Below are positions 31,310 through 39,419 of a DNA stretch of 64,000 bases, piece by piece. Within the stretch, counting starts at the first letter, position 1, and every line of letters starts with the position of its first letter. Source of the stretch: Mariniphaga sp041684965 (GTDB taxonomy: Bacteria; Bacteroidota; Bacteroidia; Bacteroidales; Prolixibacteraceae). Below the pieces are notes generated by a model. That model did no database searches. It was not told where the DNA came from and saw only the letters and a list, made by a program, of their open reading frames with translations. Both the position numbers and the translations under genes were made by a program. The stretch lies in contig JAWLGR010000014.1 of the NCBI GenBank assembly GCA_041684965.1, positions 1 through 64,000 on the forward strand, given 5' to 3'.

Positions 31310-32787
31310 ACCTGATTCAGAGATTTTACAATAATTTTAAAATTTACAGCCGGAACACTGCATTTGTTTCAGATGACAGAAACCTGACATACGACCAATT
31401 TTTCTCCCTGATTAACGGGAGCCGGATGTTGCTTGAAAACCAACCGGAATTTGCTCCGCAGAAAGCAGTTGGAGTCTTGTGCAATGAATTGGCAGAGACT
31501 TATGCAGCAGTATTTGCCATCTGGTTTTCCGGCTGCGTATTTATACCCTTGAATCCTTCTCTGCCTCCTTTGGCTAATAATGAATTAATCCGTAAACATG
31601 AAATTGATTTTATTTTTTCTTCCGGGAAGCTACCTGCCGGTTTGGATTTAAAAAGCACAAAAATCTTGTATAATAACCAGCTTGTTTCCACTAGCATATT
31701 GTCATTGTACAACTTAGGCCTTGATCAGGTTTTATATGTTTTAAACACATCGGGAAGTACAGGTATCCCTAAGAATGTTCCTATAAACCTTAAAAATGTT
31801 ACAGCTTTTGTTGAAGGCTTTCTCAATTTGTATCCTGAATTGACAGATGCTGATAATTTTTTACAAACCTATGAGTTGACAGCCGATGCAGCATTCACCG
31901 GTTATCTGATTCCTTTTTTGATTGGTGCAACGGTATATTCAGTTCCGGGTGGCACATTTAAACCTTTTGCAGTAGCAAAAATGATGGCCGAAAAACCTAT
32001 AACCTGGGTACAGGTTACCCCTTCTTTACTGGCATGTTTACATCCTTTTTTTCATTCATTTAATTTAACGAAAATCAAACATTTTCATTTTGGGGGGGAA
32101 GCATTGCCGGCAGATATGGTGGAGGAATGGAGGCGACACATTCCAAACGCTGAAATTTCCAATGTATATGGCCCTACTGAAACCACCATCACCGCAACAA
32201 TCTATAAATGCCGGCCAGGTGAAGCAGTAAAGGAGAAAAATAATGTTGTAAGCATCGGCAAACCCCTTAAAAATGTAGTTATTTATATTCAGAAAGATGA
32301 AAATTCAGAAATAGGAGAGTTACTAATTACTGGAGAGCATGTGATGGAGAAGTATCTGTTCATCGATGACCAGCCTTTTAAAATTATTGCTCCGGGAACT
32401 GATGTTTATTATCCCACAGGAGATTTGGTAATGAAAGATGAAGATGGTTATCTGTACTTCTGTGGAAGGTTTGATGAACAGGTGAAAATCAGCGGATATC
32501 GTGTGGACTTGATTGAGATTGAAAATAAGATTCGTTCATTGCTCCCTAAACCAGTTAATGTAGCAGCAGCGGCGATTGAGAAATCTCCGGGAATTAATCA
32601 ACTGGTAGTTTTTATTGAAAATTATTCAGGAAGCGGAAAGGAAATTATTGAGAAACTTCTACCAGTTTTTCCAACTTATAAAATTCCGGAAAAAATTGTT
32701 GGAGTCGAGCATTTCCCTCTTTCCCCGTCGGGCAAAACAGATAAAAAAGCCTTGGTCTATAATTTTAAAAATTCCTCAGTGGGATGA
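31306..32787 (+). CDS. AMP-forming adenylation enzyme (NRPS A-domain/DltA-like)
   Basis: 493 residues, a free-standing adenylation domain. Core motifs: A3 LNTSGSTGIPKNVP, A5 NVYGPTETTI, A7 YPTGDLV, A8 GRFDEQVKISGYRVDLIEIE, A10 PSGKTDKKAL with the catalytic Lys. The expected step is activation of an amino or carboxylic acid as its adenylate and loading onto the phosphopantetheine of the carrier protein encoded two genes later. The A4 region reads ELTADAAF rather than the usual FDxS, so the substrate cannot be guessed. No DltB/DltD homologues are present, so this is not a Dlt locus. Confidence 0.9.
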   Translation: MNLIQRFYNNFKIYSRNTAFVSDDRNLTYDQFFSLINGSRMLLENQPEFAPQKAVGVLCNELAETYAAVFAIWFSGCVFIPLNPSLPPLANNELIRKHEIDFIFSSGKLPAGLDLKSTKILYNNQLVSTSILSLYNLGLDQVLYVLNTSGSTGIPKNVPINLKNVTAFVEGFLNLYPELTDADNFLQTYELTADAAFTGYLIPFLIGATVYSVPGGTFKPFAVAKMMAEKPITWVQVTPSLLACLHPFFHSFNLTKIKHFHFGGEALPADMVEEWRRHIPNAEISNVYGPTETTITATIYKCRPGEAVKEKNNVVSIGKPLKNVVIYIQKDENSEIGELLITGEHVMEKYLFIDDQPFKIIAPGTDVYYPTGDLVMKDEDGYLYFCGRFDEQVKISGYRVDLIEIENKIRSLLPKPVNVAAAAIEKSPGINQLVVFIENYSGSGKEIIEKLLPVFPTYKIPEKIVGVEHFPLSPSGKTDKKALVYNFKNSSVG

Positions 32788-33533
32788 ATGTGAGTGAAAT
32801 AAACCTTTATCAATTTTATCGGCTGATTGGGAATAGCAGTTGTGCTTCGTTAATTGAAGGGCATGACTTTTACGTAGTTTCCGGAAACGGTAGAAGCTGG
32901 CCACAAATGATCTTTGATATTCGTTTTGAGGAAAATGCTGGTCTTCAGCTTGCAAGGGTGTTCTCGGATGCATCTGAAATTATAAATGTTGATTATGCAG
33001 TCTGTAATAGAATTATATTCAATATTCAGGACCAGGTTTTGCTGCGAAAAAATAAGTTATATCCACTGGAAACCTGGCAATTAATGGAAATAAATCCAAA
33101 AAATTATTGGGAAATCAGACAGCAGAATGAATTTGAAATAAAGAAAATAATGCATAATGATGACATTTCTGCTTTTACTTCACTTGTGAACTCCGATTTA
33201 ATGAGTAATCAAAAAATAAATGCTGAACTTTTACAGGAGCTTGCCAATCATTCGGATATTGAATTGTATGGATTGTATGTCAATAATCAACTGGTAACTG
33301 GTCTGCTGTCTTTTTCCGGATTAAATAAAGTTACAGGTCTGTATTTTATAGTAACTAAAAATGAGCATAGAGGGCAAGGTCTGGCTTCTAAATTGATAAG
33401 TTCAGTTATAAATTTACTTTTTCAGCAGGAAGTTACTAAGGTGGTTTTGCAAGCCTTACCAAAAGCAGTAAATTTGTACACACGAATGGGATTTTCAGAA
33501 AATGGAAAACTTGTAACTTTTTGGAAACAGTAA
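32784..33533 (+). CDS. GNAT-family N-acetyltransferase
   Basis: 249 residues. The C-terminal ~110 residues hold the GNAT core: GLYFIVTKNEHRGQGLASKLISSVINLLF (acyl-CoA-binding R/Q-x-x-G-x-G/A) and VVLQALPKAVNLYTRMGF. The N-terminal ~120 residues are of unknown fold, possibly a second, degenerate GNAT unit. Placed between the adenylation enzyme (4-nt overlap) and the carrier protein (1-nt gap), it is a candidate for acylating the carried residue or the glycan. Confidence 0.8.
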   Translation: MNVSEINLYQFYRLIGNSSCASLIEGHDFYVVSGNGRSWPQMIFDIRFEENAGLQLARVFSDASEIINVDYAVCNRIIFNIQDQVLLRKNKLYPLETWQLMEINPKNYWEIRQQNEFEIKKIMHNDDISAFTSLVNSDLMSNQKINAELLQELANHSDIELYGLYVNNQLVTGLLSFSGLNKVTGLYFIVTKNEHRGQGLASKLISSVINLLFQQEVTKVVLQALPKAVNLYTRMGFSENGKLVTFWKQ

Positions 33534-33534
33534 T

Positions 33535-33777
33535 ATGGACAAACAACTTATTCTTAAAAGGACACTTGATGTTTTTAAATCTGTAATTGGGGAATCTTCT
33601 GATATAAATGAAAATTCGAGCGCCGATACAATTGAAAAATGGGACTCATTAAATCATATTGTTTTAATTCAGGAATTGGAAAAATCCTTTGGAGTAAAAT
33701 TCGACCTTTTTGAGATTATTGAAATCCGGGATGTAAAAGGAATAGTCGACTATATTTTTTCAAAAAACTATTCATGA
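33535..33777 (+). CDS. Acyl/peptidyl carrier protein
   Basis: 80 residues. The phosphopantetheine attachment Ser38 sits in EKWDSLNHIVLIQELEKSFGVKF, the usual DSL motif with the following helix; acidic overall. It would carry the acid activated by the adenylation enzyme at 31306. Not the fatty-acid AcpP, which would sit with fab genes. 1-nt gap before and 4-nt overlap after, so stoichiometric co-translation is likely. Confidence 0.9.
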   Translation: MDKQLILKRTLDVFKSVIGESSDINENSSADTIEKWDSLNHIVLIQELEKSFGVKFDLFEIIEIRDVKGIVDYIFSKNYS

Positions 33778-34856
33778 ATTTCCGGGAAATAACTGTTGGC
33801 GGATTGATTGATTTTATTCACAGCGAAGAATATTCTAAGCTGGAACCCAAACCTATTACATCATTGCGTGCAGTTTCGCAGTATAATAATCCTGCAGCCC
33901 ATGAAAATGATATTGCACTGGTTTTTGCTTCAGAAAACAATATTTTACTTGCCTTTGCGGGTTTGTTGCCTGATAATATTATTGGGAGTTCGGAGCCGGT
34001 TTTTTCAAATACAGGATGGTGGGTTCATCCTGAGTTGGGGCGCCGATATGGATTACCGGTATTTTTAAAAGCATATACCAGTTGCCATCGTCGTATGTTT
34101 TTTACCGACTGTTCAGAATACACAAAAACCATTTTGGAGAAAACAGGTTTGTTTTTGTTTCAGCCACCTTTAGCTGGCTCGCGTTTTTTTCTTCGGTTTT
34201 ATTCAGGGAATTTATTTCGAAGAAAGGGTAAAGGCCGGGTCATCACAGCGTTATTTTCCATTGCAGATGCATTTTTGAATTCATTGTTTTTCCCCTGGAT
34301 CGCCTACTGGAGAAAGAAAAATTTACCTCATGGCTATTCAGTTCAAAATGTAGAAAAGATAAATGAGGAGTTAGATGCTTTTATTAAAAAGCATTCAGGG
34401 AAAAATTATTTAAAACAATATGGTGATAAACTGAACTGGATAATTCAAAATCCATGGGTTACAGATAAAAATAATGTTCTTCCTGTTTCATATCCTTTTT
34501 CACATATAACCAACAGTTTCAGGCAGGAATTTCTTGAAGTGAAAAAAAATGAAGAAACTGTTGCCTTGATGTGTCTTTCAATCCGGGATAACCAGGTATC
34601 AGTTCCTTATATTTATTGCGATGAAAAATATTTAATAGACACAATAAAATTATTGTGGAATCATTTAATTCTTTCCGGCGTCGAGAGCATGACAATTTTC
34701 CAGGCCGACGTGGTGAAAGCAATTCGGAAAGCAAAAGTTTTGTTTATTTTCAAGTTGAAAATATTTCGGTTTTGCGGATATTCAAAAGAATTGAGTCAAG
34801 TTTTTTCAGGAGATAAAAAATTTCAGGATGGGGAAGGTGATGTTGCTTTCACCTGA
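33774..34856 (+). CDS. GNAT-like protein, last gene of the surface-modification operon
   Basis: 360 residues, cytoplasmic. The stretch TGWWVHPELGRRYGLPVFLKAYTSCHRRMFFTDCSEYTKTILEKTGLFLF resembles a GNAT acetyl-CoA site with a weak G-x-G loop; a long second half (YSVQNVEKINEELDAFIKKHS ... NWIIQNPWV) resembles the second half of diverged GNATs from polysaccharide loci. Function unknown. Overlaps the carrier-protein gene by 4 nt. About 265 nt follow without a recognisable gene or clear terminator. Confidence 0.6.
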   Translation: MNFREITVGGLIDFIHSEEYSKLEPKPITSLRAVSQYNNPAAHENDIALVFASENNILLAFAGLLPDNIIGSSEPVFSNTGWWVHPELGRRYGLPVFLKAYTSCHRRMFFTDCSEYTKTILEKTGLFLFQPPLAGSRFFLRFYSGNLFRRKGKGRVITALFSIADAFLNSLFFPWIAYWRKKNLPHGYSVQNVEKINEELDAFIKKHSGKNYLKQYGDKLNWIIQNPWVTDKNNVLPVSYPFSHITNSFRQEFLEVKKNEETVALMCLSIRDNQVSVPYIYCDEKYLIDTIKLLWNHLILSGVESMTIFQADVVKAIRKAKVLFIFKLKIFRFCGYSKELSQVFSGDKKFQDGEGDVAFT

Positions 34857-35122
34857 GAAGAATTGCTCAATTGATGAACTTTTCTTCCTAAACTCAGATG
34901 TTCCCAGCAACTTATTTGATATTTCTTCTATCCTGCCGTTCTAAATTCTATTTTCAAGAGCATTATAAATGATTAGAACAATCGTTGTTTCTTTTTGGAT
35001 GAAAATTCCCATTTTTGCACGACCAATATAGACTTCAGGGAAGTGTAAATTTAATTGCCGAAATCTGATTGGCTGCGCTTAAAATTTAGCATACAGACTA
35101 AGGATTTATCAACATTTAAAAA

Positions 35123-35797
35123 ATGGAAATTAAAGTTTTAGGTAACAATCATTCCATAATTGACCAGTATCTGGCAGAAATCAGAGATGTAGATGTCCAG
35201 AAAGATCCATTACGTTTCAGGGAAAATATGTACCGGATAGGCGAGTTGTTTGCTTATGAAATTAGTAAGGAACTGAATTATAATGTGAAGGAGGTTACAA
35301 CTCCCCTTGGTATAGCCAAAGTTCCTGTACTCGATAAGCAGCCGGTATTGGCTACTATTCTCAGAGCAGGTCTTGCCATGCACAATGGACTGCTAAAAAT
35401 CCTGGATCGTGCAGAAAATTGTTTTATTTCTGCCTATCGTAAATATACTGAAACCGGTGGTTTTGAAATCGAATTTGAATACATGGCATCTCCCTTGCTT
35501 GACGGAAAAGTGGTAATTCTTTCTGATCCGATGCTGGCATCAGGCAGATCAATGGAAATTGGATACGAAGCACTTTTTAGCAAAGGTACTCCTTCTTATG
35601 TACACCTGGTATCAATTATTTCCAGTCAGCAAGGGGTTGATTATATATCGAATGCAATTAAAGCTTCGAATGTAACTTTGTGGCTTGGAGCTATCGACGA
35701 AGGAATGACCCAGAAATCATATATTTCTCCAGGGTTAGGAGATGCGGGGGATCTGGCCTATGGAGAAAAAGTAGATTCAAAAATGAATCAGAAATAA
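35123..35797 (+). CDS. upp: Uracil phosphoribosyltransferase
   Basis: 224 residues. The PRPP-binding loop VVILSDPMLASGRSM, ATILRAGLAMHNG and the uracil-binding C-terminus YISPGLGDAGDLAYG are canonical. Converts uracil and PRPP to UMP (pyrimidine salvage), cytoplasmic. Its last 10 nt overlap the end of the convergent reductase gene, so no terminator separates the two. Confidence 0.96.
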   Translation: MEIKVLGNNHSIIDQYLAEIRDVDVQKDPLRFRENMYRIGELFAYEISKELNYNVKEVTTPLGIAKVPVLDKQPVLATILRAGLAMHNGLLKILDRAENCFISAYRKYTETGGFEIEFEYMASPLLDGKVVILSDPMLASGRSMEIGYEALFSKGTPSYVHLVSIISSQQGVDYISNAIKASNVTLWLGAIDEGMTQKSYISPGLGDAGDLAYGEKVDSKMNQK

Positions 35798-36468
35798 ACT
35801 TCCACGGTCACATCATCACGGTTAAATCCTTTTTCTTTCAAAATTTCCATTGCGTCGAAAATCATATCACTGTTACCGCATAAATAAAAACAGGTATTCT
35901 TTTTAAAATTTGCCTCTTGCAGGTATCCTGTAAGTCTGCCAAGATAATCTCCGGCAGTATCTCTTGAGGTACAAAGAAAATATCTTTCTGCTTCATAATC
36001 TTCCCGCTCGTAAGCTTCATTTGCAAATCTTACACCATGAATAATTTGATAGTCGATTCCAGGATGGCTTTTTACCATGCTATGAAATGGTGCTATGCCT
36101 GTTCCGCTGGCAATAAAAACATGTTGATGTGAATTTCTTTTTTTCGAATCAAGCCAAAAACGACCGAATGGACCATGTATTTCAACTTTGTCACCCGCTT
36201 TTAAGTATTTTAGTTTCGGGGAAAAATAACCACCCTCAACCTCTTTAACCAAAAGCTCCAGAAAAGGTGCATCTTCTGCACTGTATATCGAATATTCCCT
36301 GCTTTGGTAATCACCGGCAATGGAAAGGGAAATATGCTGACCCGCCTCAAATTTAAACCTGCATTTAGGTAACTGTAATATGAAGGTGCTGTCAGTTAAA
36401 TTTTTAATTTTTTGTATACTATAATAATTGGTATCAATTTGTACCTCAGGTTTCATTTCAATTGTCAT
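35788..36468 (-). CDS. Ferredoxin-NADP reductase-type FAD oxidoreductase
   Basis: 226 residues. FAD-binding SREYSIYSAEDAP (RxYS), NADP-binding GTGIAPFHSMVKSHPG, CGNSDMIFDAMEIL and a C-terminal aromatic (EVYF) are those of plant-type ferredoxin/flavodoxin reductases. The early strand FILQLPKCRFKFEAGQHISL also fits. Electron partner unknown; a ferredoxin or an oxygenase is possible. Tail-to-tail overlap of 10 nt with upp. The 276 nt upstream to the next gene show nothing I can support. Confidence 0.88.
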   Translation of the reverse strand: MTIEMKPEVQIDTNYYSIQKIKNLTDSTFILQLPKCRFKFEAGQHISLSIAGDYQSREYSIYSAEDAPFLELLVKEVEGGYFSPKLKYLKAGDKVEIHGPFGRFWLDSKKRNSHQHVFIASGTGIAPFHSMVKSHPGIDYQIIHGVRFANEAYEREDYEAERYFLCTSRDTAGDYLGRLTGYLQEANFKKNTCFYLCGNSDMIFDAMEILKEKGFNRDDVTVEVYF

Positions 36469-36744
36469 ATGTAATTAATTTTCAAAAATAGCATCAATTG
36501 CTAATAGAAGATAAATTAGTATCTTATTTTGTCTCTTTTTTAAGAGAATTAACCGATTTTTAACCTAATTGTTCGTTTTAAGAAAGTAATTTTTTAGTAC
36601 TCTCTTGTTTTTATAAAGCTTCTGATAGAATAATTTTAAAATTAAAGAAAATAGAAAACAGGTATCGGATACATTCAGAATTAGATATAAGAACTTTGTT
36701 ATTAGGATCAGTAGATACTGTATTAATCCATTTCATTCTAGTGA

Positions 36745-37464
36745 CTAAAAATTCAGATAAAACTCCCGCGTCAGAATTTTATAATTGTCAGTGAAGCTAT
36801 TACTGTCCTCATTATGAATAAGCAGAGTGCTTTTTTTAATTATGACTTTATCTGCCTTTCCTAACTCTAATAAGTAACGATGAGGCTTTTTTAGGTTATT
36901 TGGTCTGACTTCTGTTTCCCTTAAAATTTGCAGATTTTCTTTTTCTGCCAGATTTTTTATTGTTTTGACAGAATCAGCAGGAAGTATGATTGCAATCTTA
37001 CCGTTAGGGGTTAATAATCGGGCAGAGCCTCCTATAAGTTCGGCAGGAGGAAGTAAATGGTTGTGTTTTGCAATAGCTAATAAATCGCATTTCGACTTTT
37101 GACTGTTTTCAAAAAAAGGAGGATTGGAGATGATTAAATCATATGCTTCTGATGTTTTGTATACAAATTCCTGAAAAGATGAATGTAATATTCTTATACG
37201 ATTGCTCCAGGGGCAACTCAGTGCATTTATTTTAGCTTCTTCAGCAGCTTTCTTTTCAATTTCAATTCCTGTGATTTTAGCATTCGAGCGTTGAGCCATC
37301 ATTATTGAAATTAGTCCTGTACCTGTTCCAACATCAAGTATCGATTTTGCGGCACCAATGTTTGCCCATGCCCCCAGTAAAACTCCATCAGTCCCTACTT
37401 TCATTGCAGATTGCTCATGGATAATTCTAAATTGCTTAAATTGGAAGTAATTGTTTTTGCCCAT
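36745..37464 (-). CDS. trmN6: tRNA1(Val) adenine-N6-methyltransferase (TrmN6/YfiC-like)
   Basis: 239 residues from the ATG at 37464, which lies 1 nt past the TIGR02757 stop; a longer frame would run far back into that gene. Features: FKQFRIIHEQSAMKVGTDGVLLGAWA, the SAM-binding DVGTGTGLISIMMAQR, and the catalytic ISNPPFFENS (NPPY-like). It methylates N6 of A37 in tRNA1(Val). Last gene of a four-gene minus-strand operon. Confidence 0.9.
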   Translation of the reverse strand: MGKNNYFQFKQFRIIHEQSAMKVGTDGVLLGAWANIGAAKSILDVGTGTGLISIMMAQRSNAKITGIEIEKKAAEEAKINALSCPWSNRIRILHSSFQEFVYKTSEAYDLIISNPPFFENSQKSKCDLLAIAKHNHLLPPAELIGGSARLLTPNGKIAIILPADSVKTIKNLAEKENLQILRETEVRPNNLKKPHRYLLELGKADKVIIKKSTLLIHNEDSNSFTDNYKILTREFYLNF

Positions 37465-37465
37465 T

Positions 37466-38257
37466 TTAAAATCGTTCGAATATTCCCAGACCAAAGAGAG
37501 CGAAATCGTACTTAACCGGATCAATGGAGTCAAATTCACGTAGTACTTCTGTTACTTCTTCTACTGCTTTCCAGTCGTTTTGTTTCCTTTTAAGAATACC
37601 AAGTTTGCGTGCAACATTGCCTGTATGTAAATCAAGAGGCAACATCAGTGCCGATGTGGGTATTGCCTTCCAAAGTCCAAAATCCACCTTGCTTTTATCA
37701 CTGCGAACCATCCAGCGCAGGAACATGTTCAACCTTTTGGCTGATGCTCCGCGTTCAACATTGGCCACATGTTTACGAGTGCGTTCTCCTGGTATTTCAA
37801 AAACTGTAGAATGCAAATTTGCCAGTGCTGATTTTACTGTTTCCCCCTCCAGAAATGCATTTTCAATTACATTCTGCAGACCACCATAATTTTTATAAAT
37901 ATTTTTTATTGAATGAACCAAGTAATTACAGTCGGTTCCGTTGAAGGTGCGATGTTTAAAAGCTTTTAATTTGCTGTATTCATTCGGGGATGCATGGATA
38001 ACAAATTCATATGGTCTGTAACCCATTAATTGCATCAGGTGGAAGGCATTCTTTATTATAGAAGCACGGTTTCCCCAGGCGATGGTTGCAGTCAGGAAGG
38101 CTGCTATTTCGATATCCTCTTTTTGTGAAAATTGTTTTGGAACTTGTATTGGGTCGCTTTCAGTAAAGCAGGGTTGATTGTATTTTTCAGTTTTTTCATC
38201 AAGAAATGCCTTTATTTCCGATAACTTCATTTCCTCATTAAGCTCAATTTTCTTCAA
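37466..38257 (-). CDS. TIGR02757 (DUF2400) family protein
   Basis: 263 residues. Recognised by FLTATIAWGNRASIIKNAFHLMQLMG, YLVHSIKNIYKNYGGLQNVI, KRLNMFLRWMVRSDKSKVDFGLW, PLDLHTGNVARKLGILKRKQNDW and the final YDFALFGLGIFE. This helix-rich family resembles HhH-GPD DNA glycosylases but has no proven function. Overlaps the ABC ATPase gene by 14 nt. Confidence 0.9.
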   Translation of the reverse strand: MKKIELNEEMKLSEIKAFLDEKTEKYNQPCFTESDPIQVPKQFSQKEDIEIAAFLTATIAWGNRASIIKNAFHLMQLMGYRPYEFVIHASPNEYSKLKAFKHRTFNGTDCNYLVHSIKNIYKNYGGLQNVIENAFLEGETVKSALANLHSTVFEIPGERTRKHVANVERGASAKRLNMFLRWMVRSDKSKVDFGLWKAIPTSALMLPLDLHTGNVARKLGILKRKQNDWKAVEEVTEVLREFDSIDPVKYDFALFGLGIFERF

Positions 38258-38900
38258 TTATACCATCTTTTATGTGGATGATTTTATCCGAGCGTTCAGC
38301 AAAATGATCATCATGGGTAACAATAACAAATGTCTGACCTATTTCATCACGTAATTGGAATAATAAATCATGAAGTTCATTACGGGTAGCAGAATCAAGA
38401 TTCCCGGAAGGTTCATCTGCCAATACCACAGAGGGTTTATTTATAAGAGCCCTTGCTACTGCAACGCGTTGCTTTTCTCCGCCCGATAATTCCGACGGTT
38501 TATGATGTATTCGGTTTGAAAGACCCAAATAGTCAAGTAGCTTCATGGCTTCCTGTTCTGCTTCTTTTTTCGGACGGCGGGCTATGAAGGCTGGTATTTC
38601 AACATTCTCAAGAGCGGTAAACTCAGGTAGCAGGTGATGAAACTGAAATACAAAGCCAATTTCCTTGTTTCTGAAATTTGCCAGCTGATTTTCAGAAAGT
38701 GACGAAATATTTTTATCTCTATAGAACAGGTGACCATTATCTGGTTTGCTAAGTGTTCCAAGGATCTGCAACAATGTAGTTTTTCCAGCTCCGCTTGCTC
38801 CAACTATTGAATATATTTTTCCAGGCGGTATTTCCAGATTGATACCTTTCAAAACCTGTAGCTGGCCAAATGATTTTTTTATGTTTTCTGCTTTAATCAA
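38244..38900 (-). CDS. LolD-type ABC transporter ATP-binding protein
   Basis: 218 residues. Walker A GASGAGKTTLLQ, signature LSGGEKQRVAVARAL, Walker B VVLADEPSGNLDSA; the GNLDSAT form is that of the MacB/LolD/FtsE group. The FQFHHLLPEFTALENVEIPAFI segment favours LolD (lipoprotein release) over MacB. No permease is adjacent. Overlaps tatA by 8 nt and TIGR02757 by 14 nt. Confidence 0.9.
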   Translation of the reverse strand: MIKAENIKKSFGQLQVLKGINLEIPPGKIYSIVGASGAGKTTLLQILGTLSKPDNGHLFYRDKNISSLSENQLANFRNKEIGFVFQFHHLLPEFTALENVEIPAFIARRPKKEAEQEAMKLLDYLGLSNRIHHKPSELSGGEKQRVAVARALINKPSVVLADEPSGNLDSATRNELHDLLFQLRDEIGQTFVIVTHDDHFAERSDKIIHIKDGIIEEN

Positions 38901-39288
38901 GTTGAGTGGTATCTTCTTCCGGAGGGGTGTCAGTTCCTTTTTTACCCAGCTCTGATTTCTTTTCTTTTAAAGAAGCAGCATCGTTAATATTTTGCCTTAT
39001 TTCAGTGGTCTCCTTTTCAACTGTTGAAGAAACATTATTCAAATCTTCCTTGATTCTGCTGGTTTCCCTGTTTACAGTCGATTTCATTTCATTGATGTCC
39101 CTTTTAATTTCGGAAGTGTGTTCATTCAATTCACGCTGAATTTCATTGGTAGCTTTTTTAAATTCCCGCATTCCTTTTCCCAGGGTTTTAGCTATGTCAG
39201 GTATTGCTTTCGATCCAAAAAACAGTAATGCCAGCAGCATTACCAGTACAAGCTCTCCTCCGCTTATGAATAATATATGGTTCACCAT
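38893..39288 (-). CDS. tatA: TatA/TatB-type twin-arginine translocase subunit with repetitive tail
   Basis: 131 residues. One N-terminal membrane helix (GGELVLVMLLALLFFGSKAIPDIAKTLGKGMREFKKA) with the FG-x-x-x-(I/L)P turn and amphipathic helix of TatA. The tail is unusual: three consecutive 18-residue units beginning TSEIKRDINEMK, TSRIKEDLNNVS and TTEIRQNINDAA form a long charged coiled coil. TatC lies 13 kb away at 25101. A TATATTTG box at 39309-39316 (minus strand) probably drives the operon. Confidence 0.88.
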   Translation of the reverse strand: MVNHILFISGGELVLVMLLALLFFGSKAIPDIAKTLGKGMREFKKATNEIQRELNEHTSEIKRDINEMKSTVNRETSRIKEDLNNVSSTVEKETTEIRQNINDAASLKEKKSELGKKGTDTPPEEDTTQLD

Positions 39289-39308
39289 TTTTTAAAAAAA
39301 TTAATCCA

Positions 39309-39316
39309 CAAATATA
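39309..39316 (-). promoter_or_regulatory. -7 promoter element for the tatA-ABC-TIGR02757-trmN6 operon
   Basis: TATATTTG on the minus strand, 21 nt before the tatA start. The -33 match is poor. Confidence 0.4.
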
Positions 39317-39353
39317 CAAATTGACTTAATCATTTATACAGCATTGCTTCAAT

Positions 39354-39386
39354 AAAAAACAGAAGCCCCGCAAATGCAAGGCTTCT
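39354..39386 (-). terminator. Terminator of secDF
   Basis: AGAAGCC and GGCTTCT (39361-39386) form the stem; a T-run (from AAAAAA at 39354-39359) follows on the minus strand, and T-rich sequence also follows on the plus strand. It begins about 34 nt after the secDF stop. Confidence 0.8.
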
Positions 39387-39419
39387 TGTTTCTTTTTTTA
39401 ATTTTTTAACAAAATAACT

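Noticed and set aside
31306..32787. Naming the adenylation enzyme DltA
   Set aside because: DltB and DltD are missing, and the carrier protein and neighbours differ from Dlt operons. Only the enzyme class is supported.
36745..37539. Long form of the tRNA methyltransferase starting at 37539
   Set aside because: It would overlap the upstream gene by 74 nt and add residues unlike the family; the ATG at 37464 directly precedes the conserved FKQF segment.
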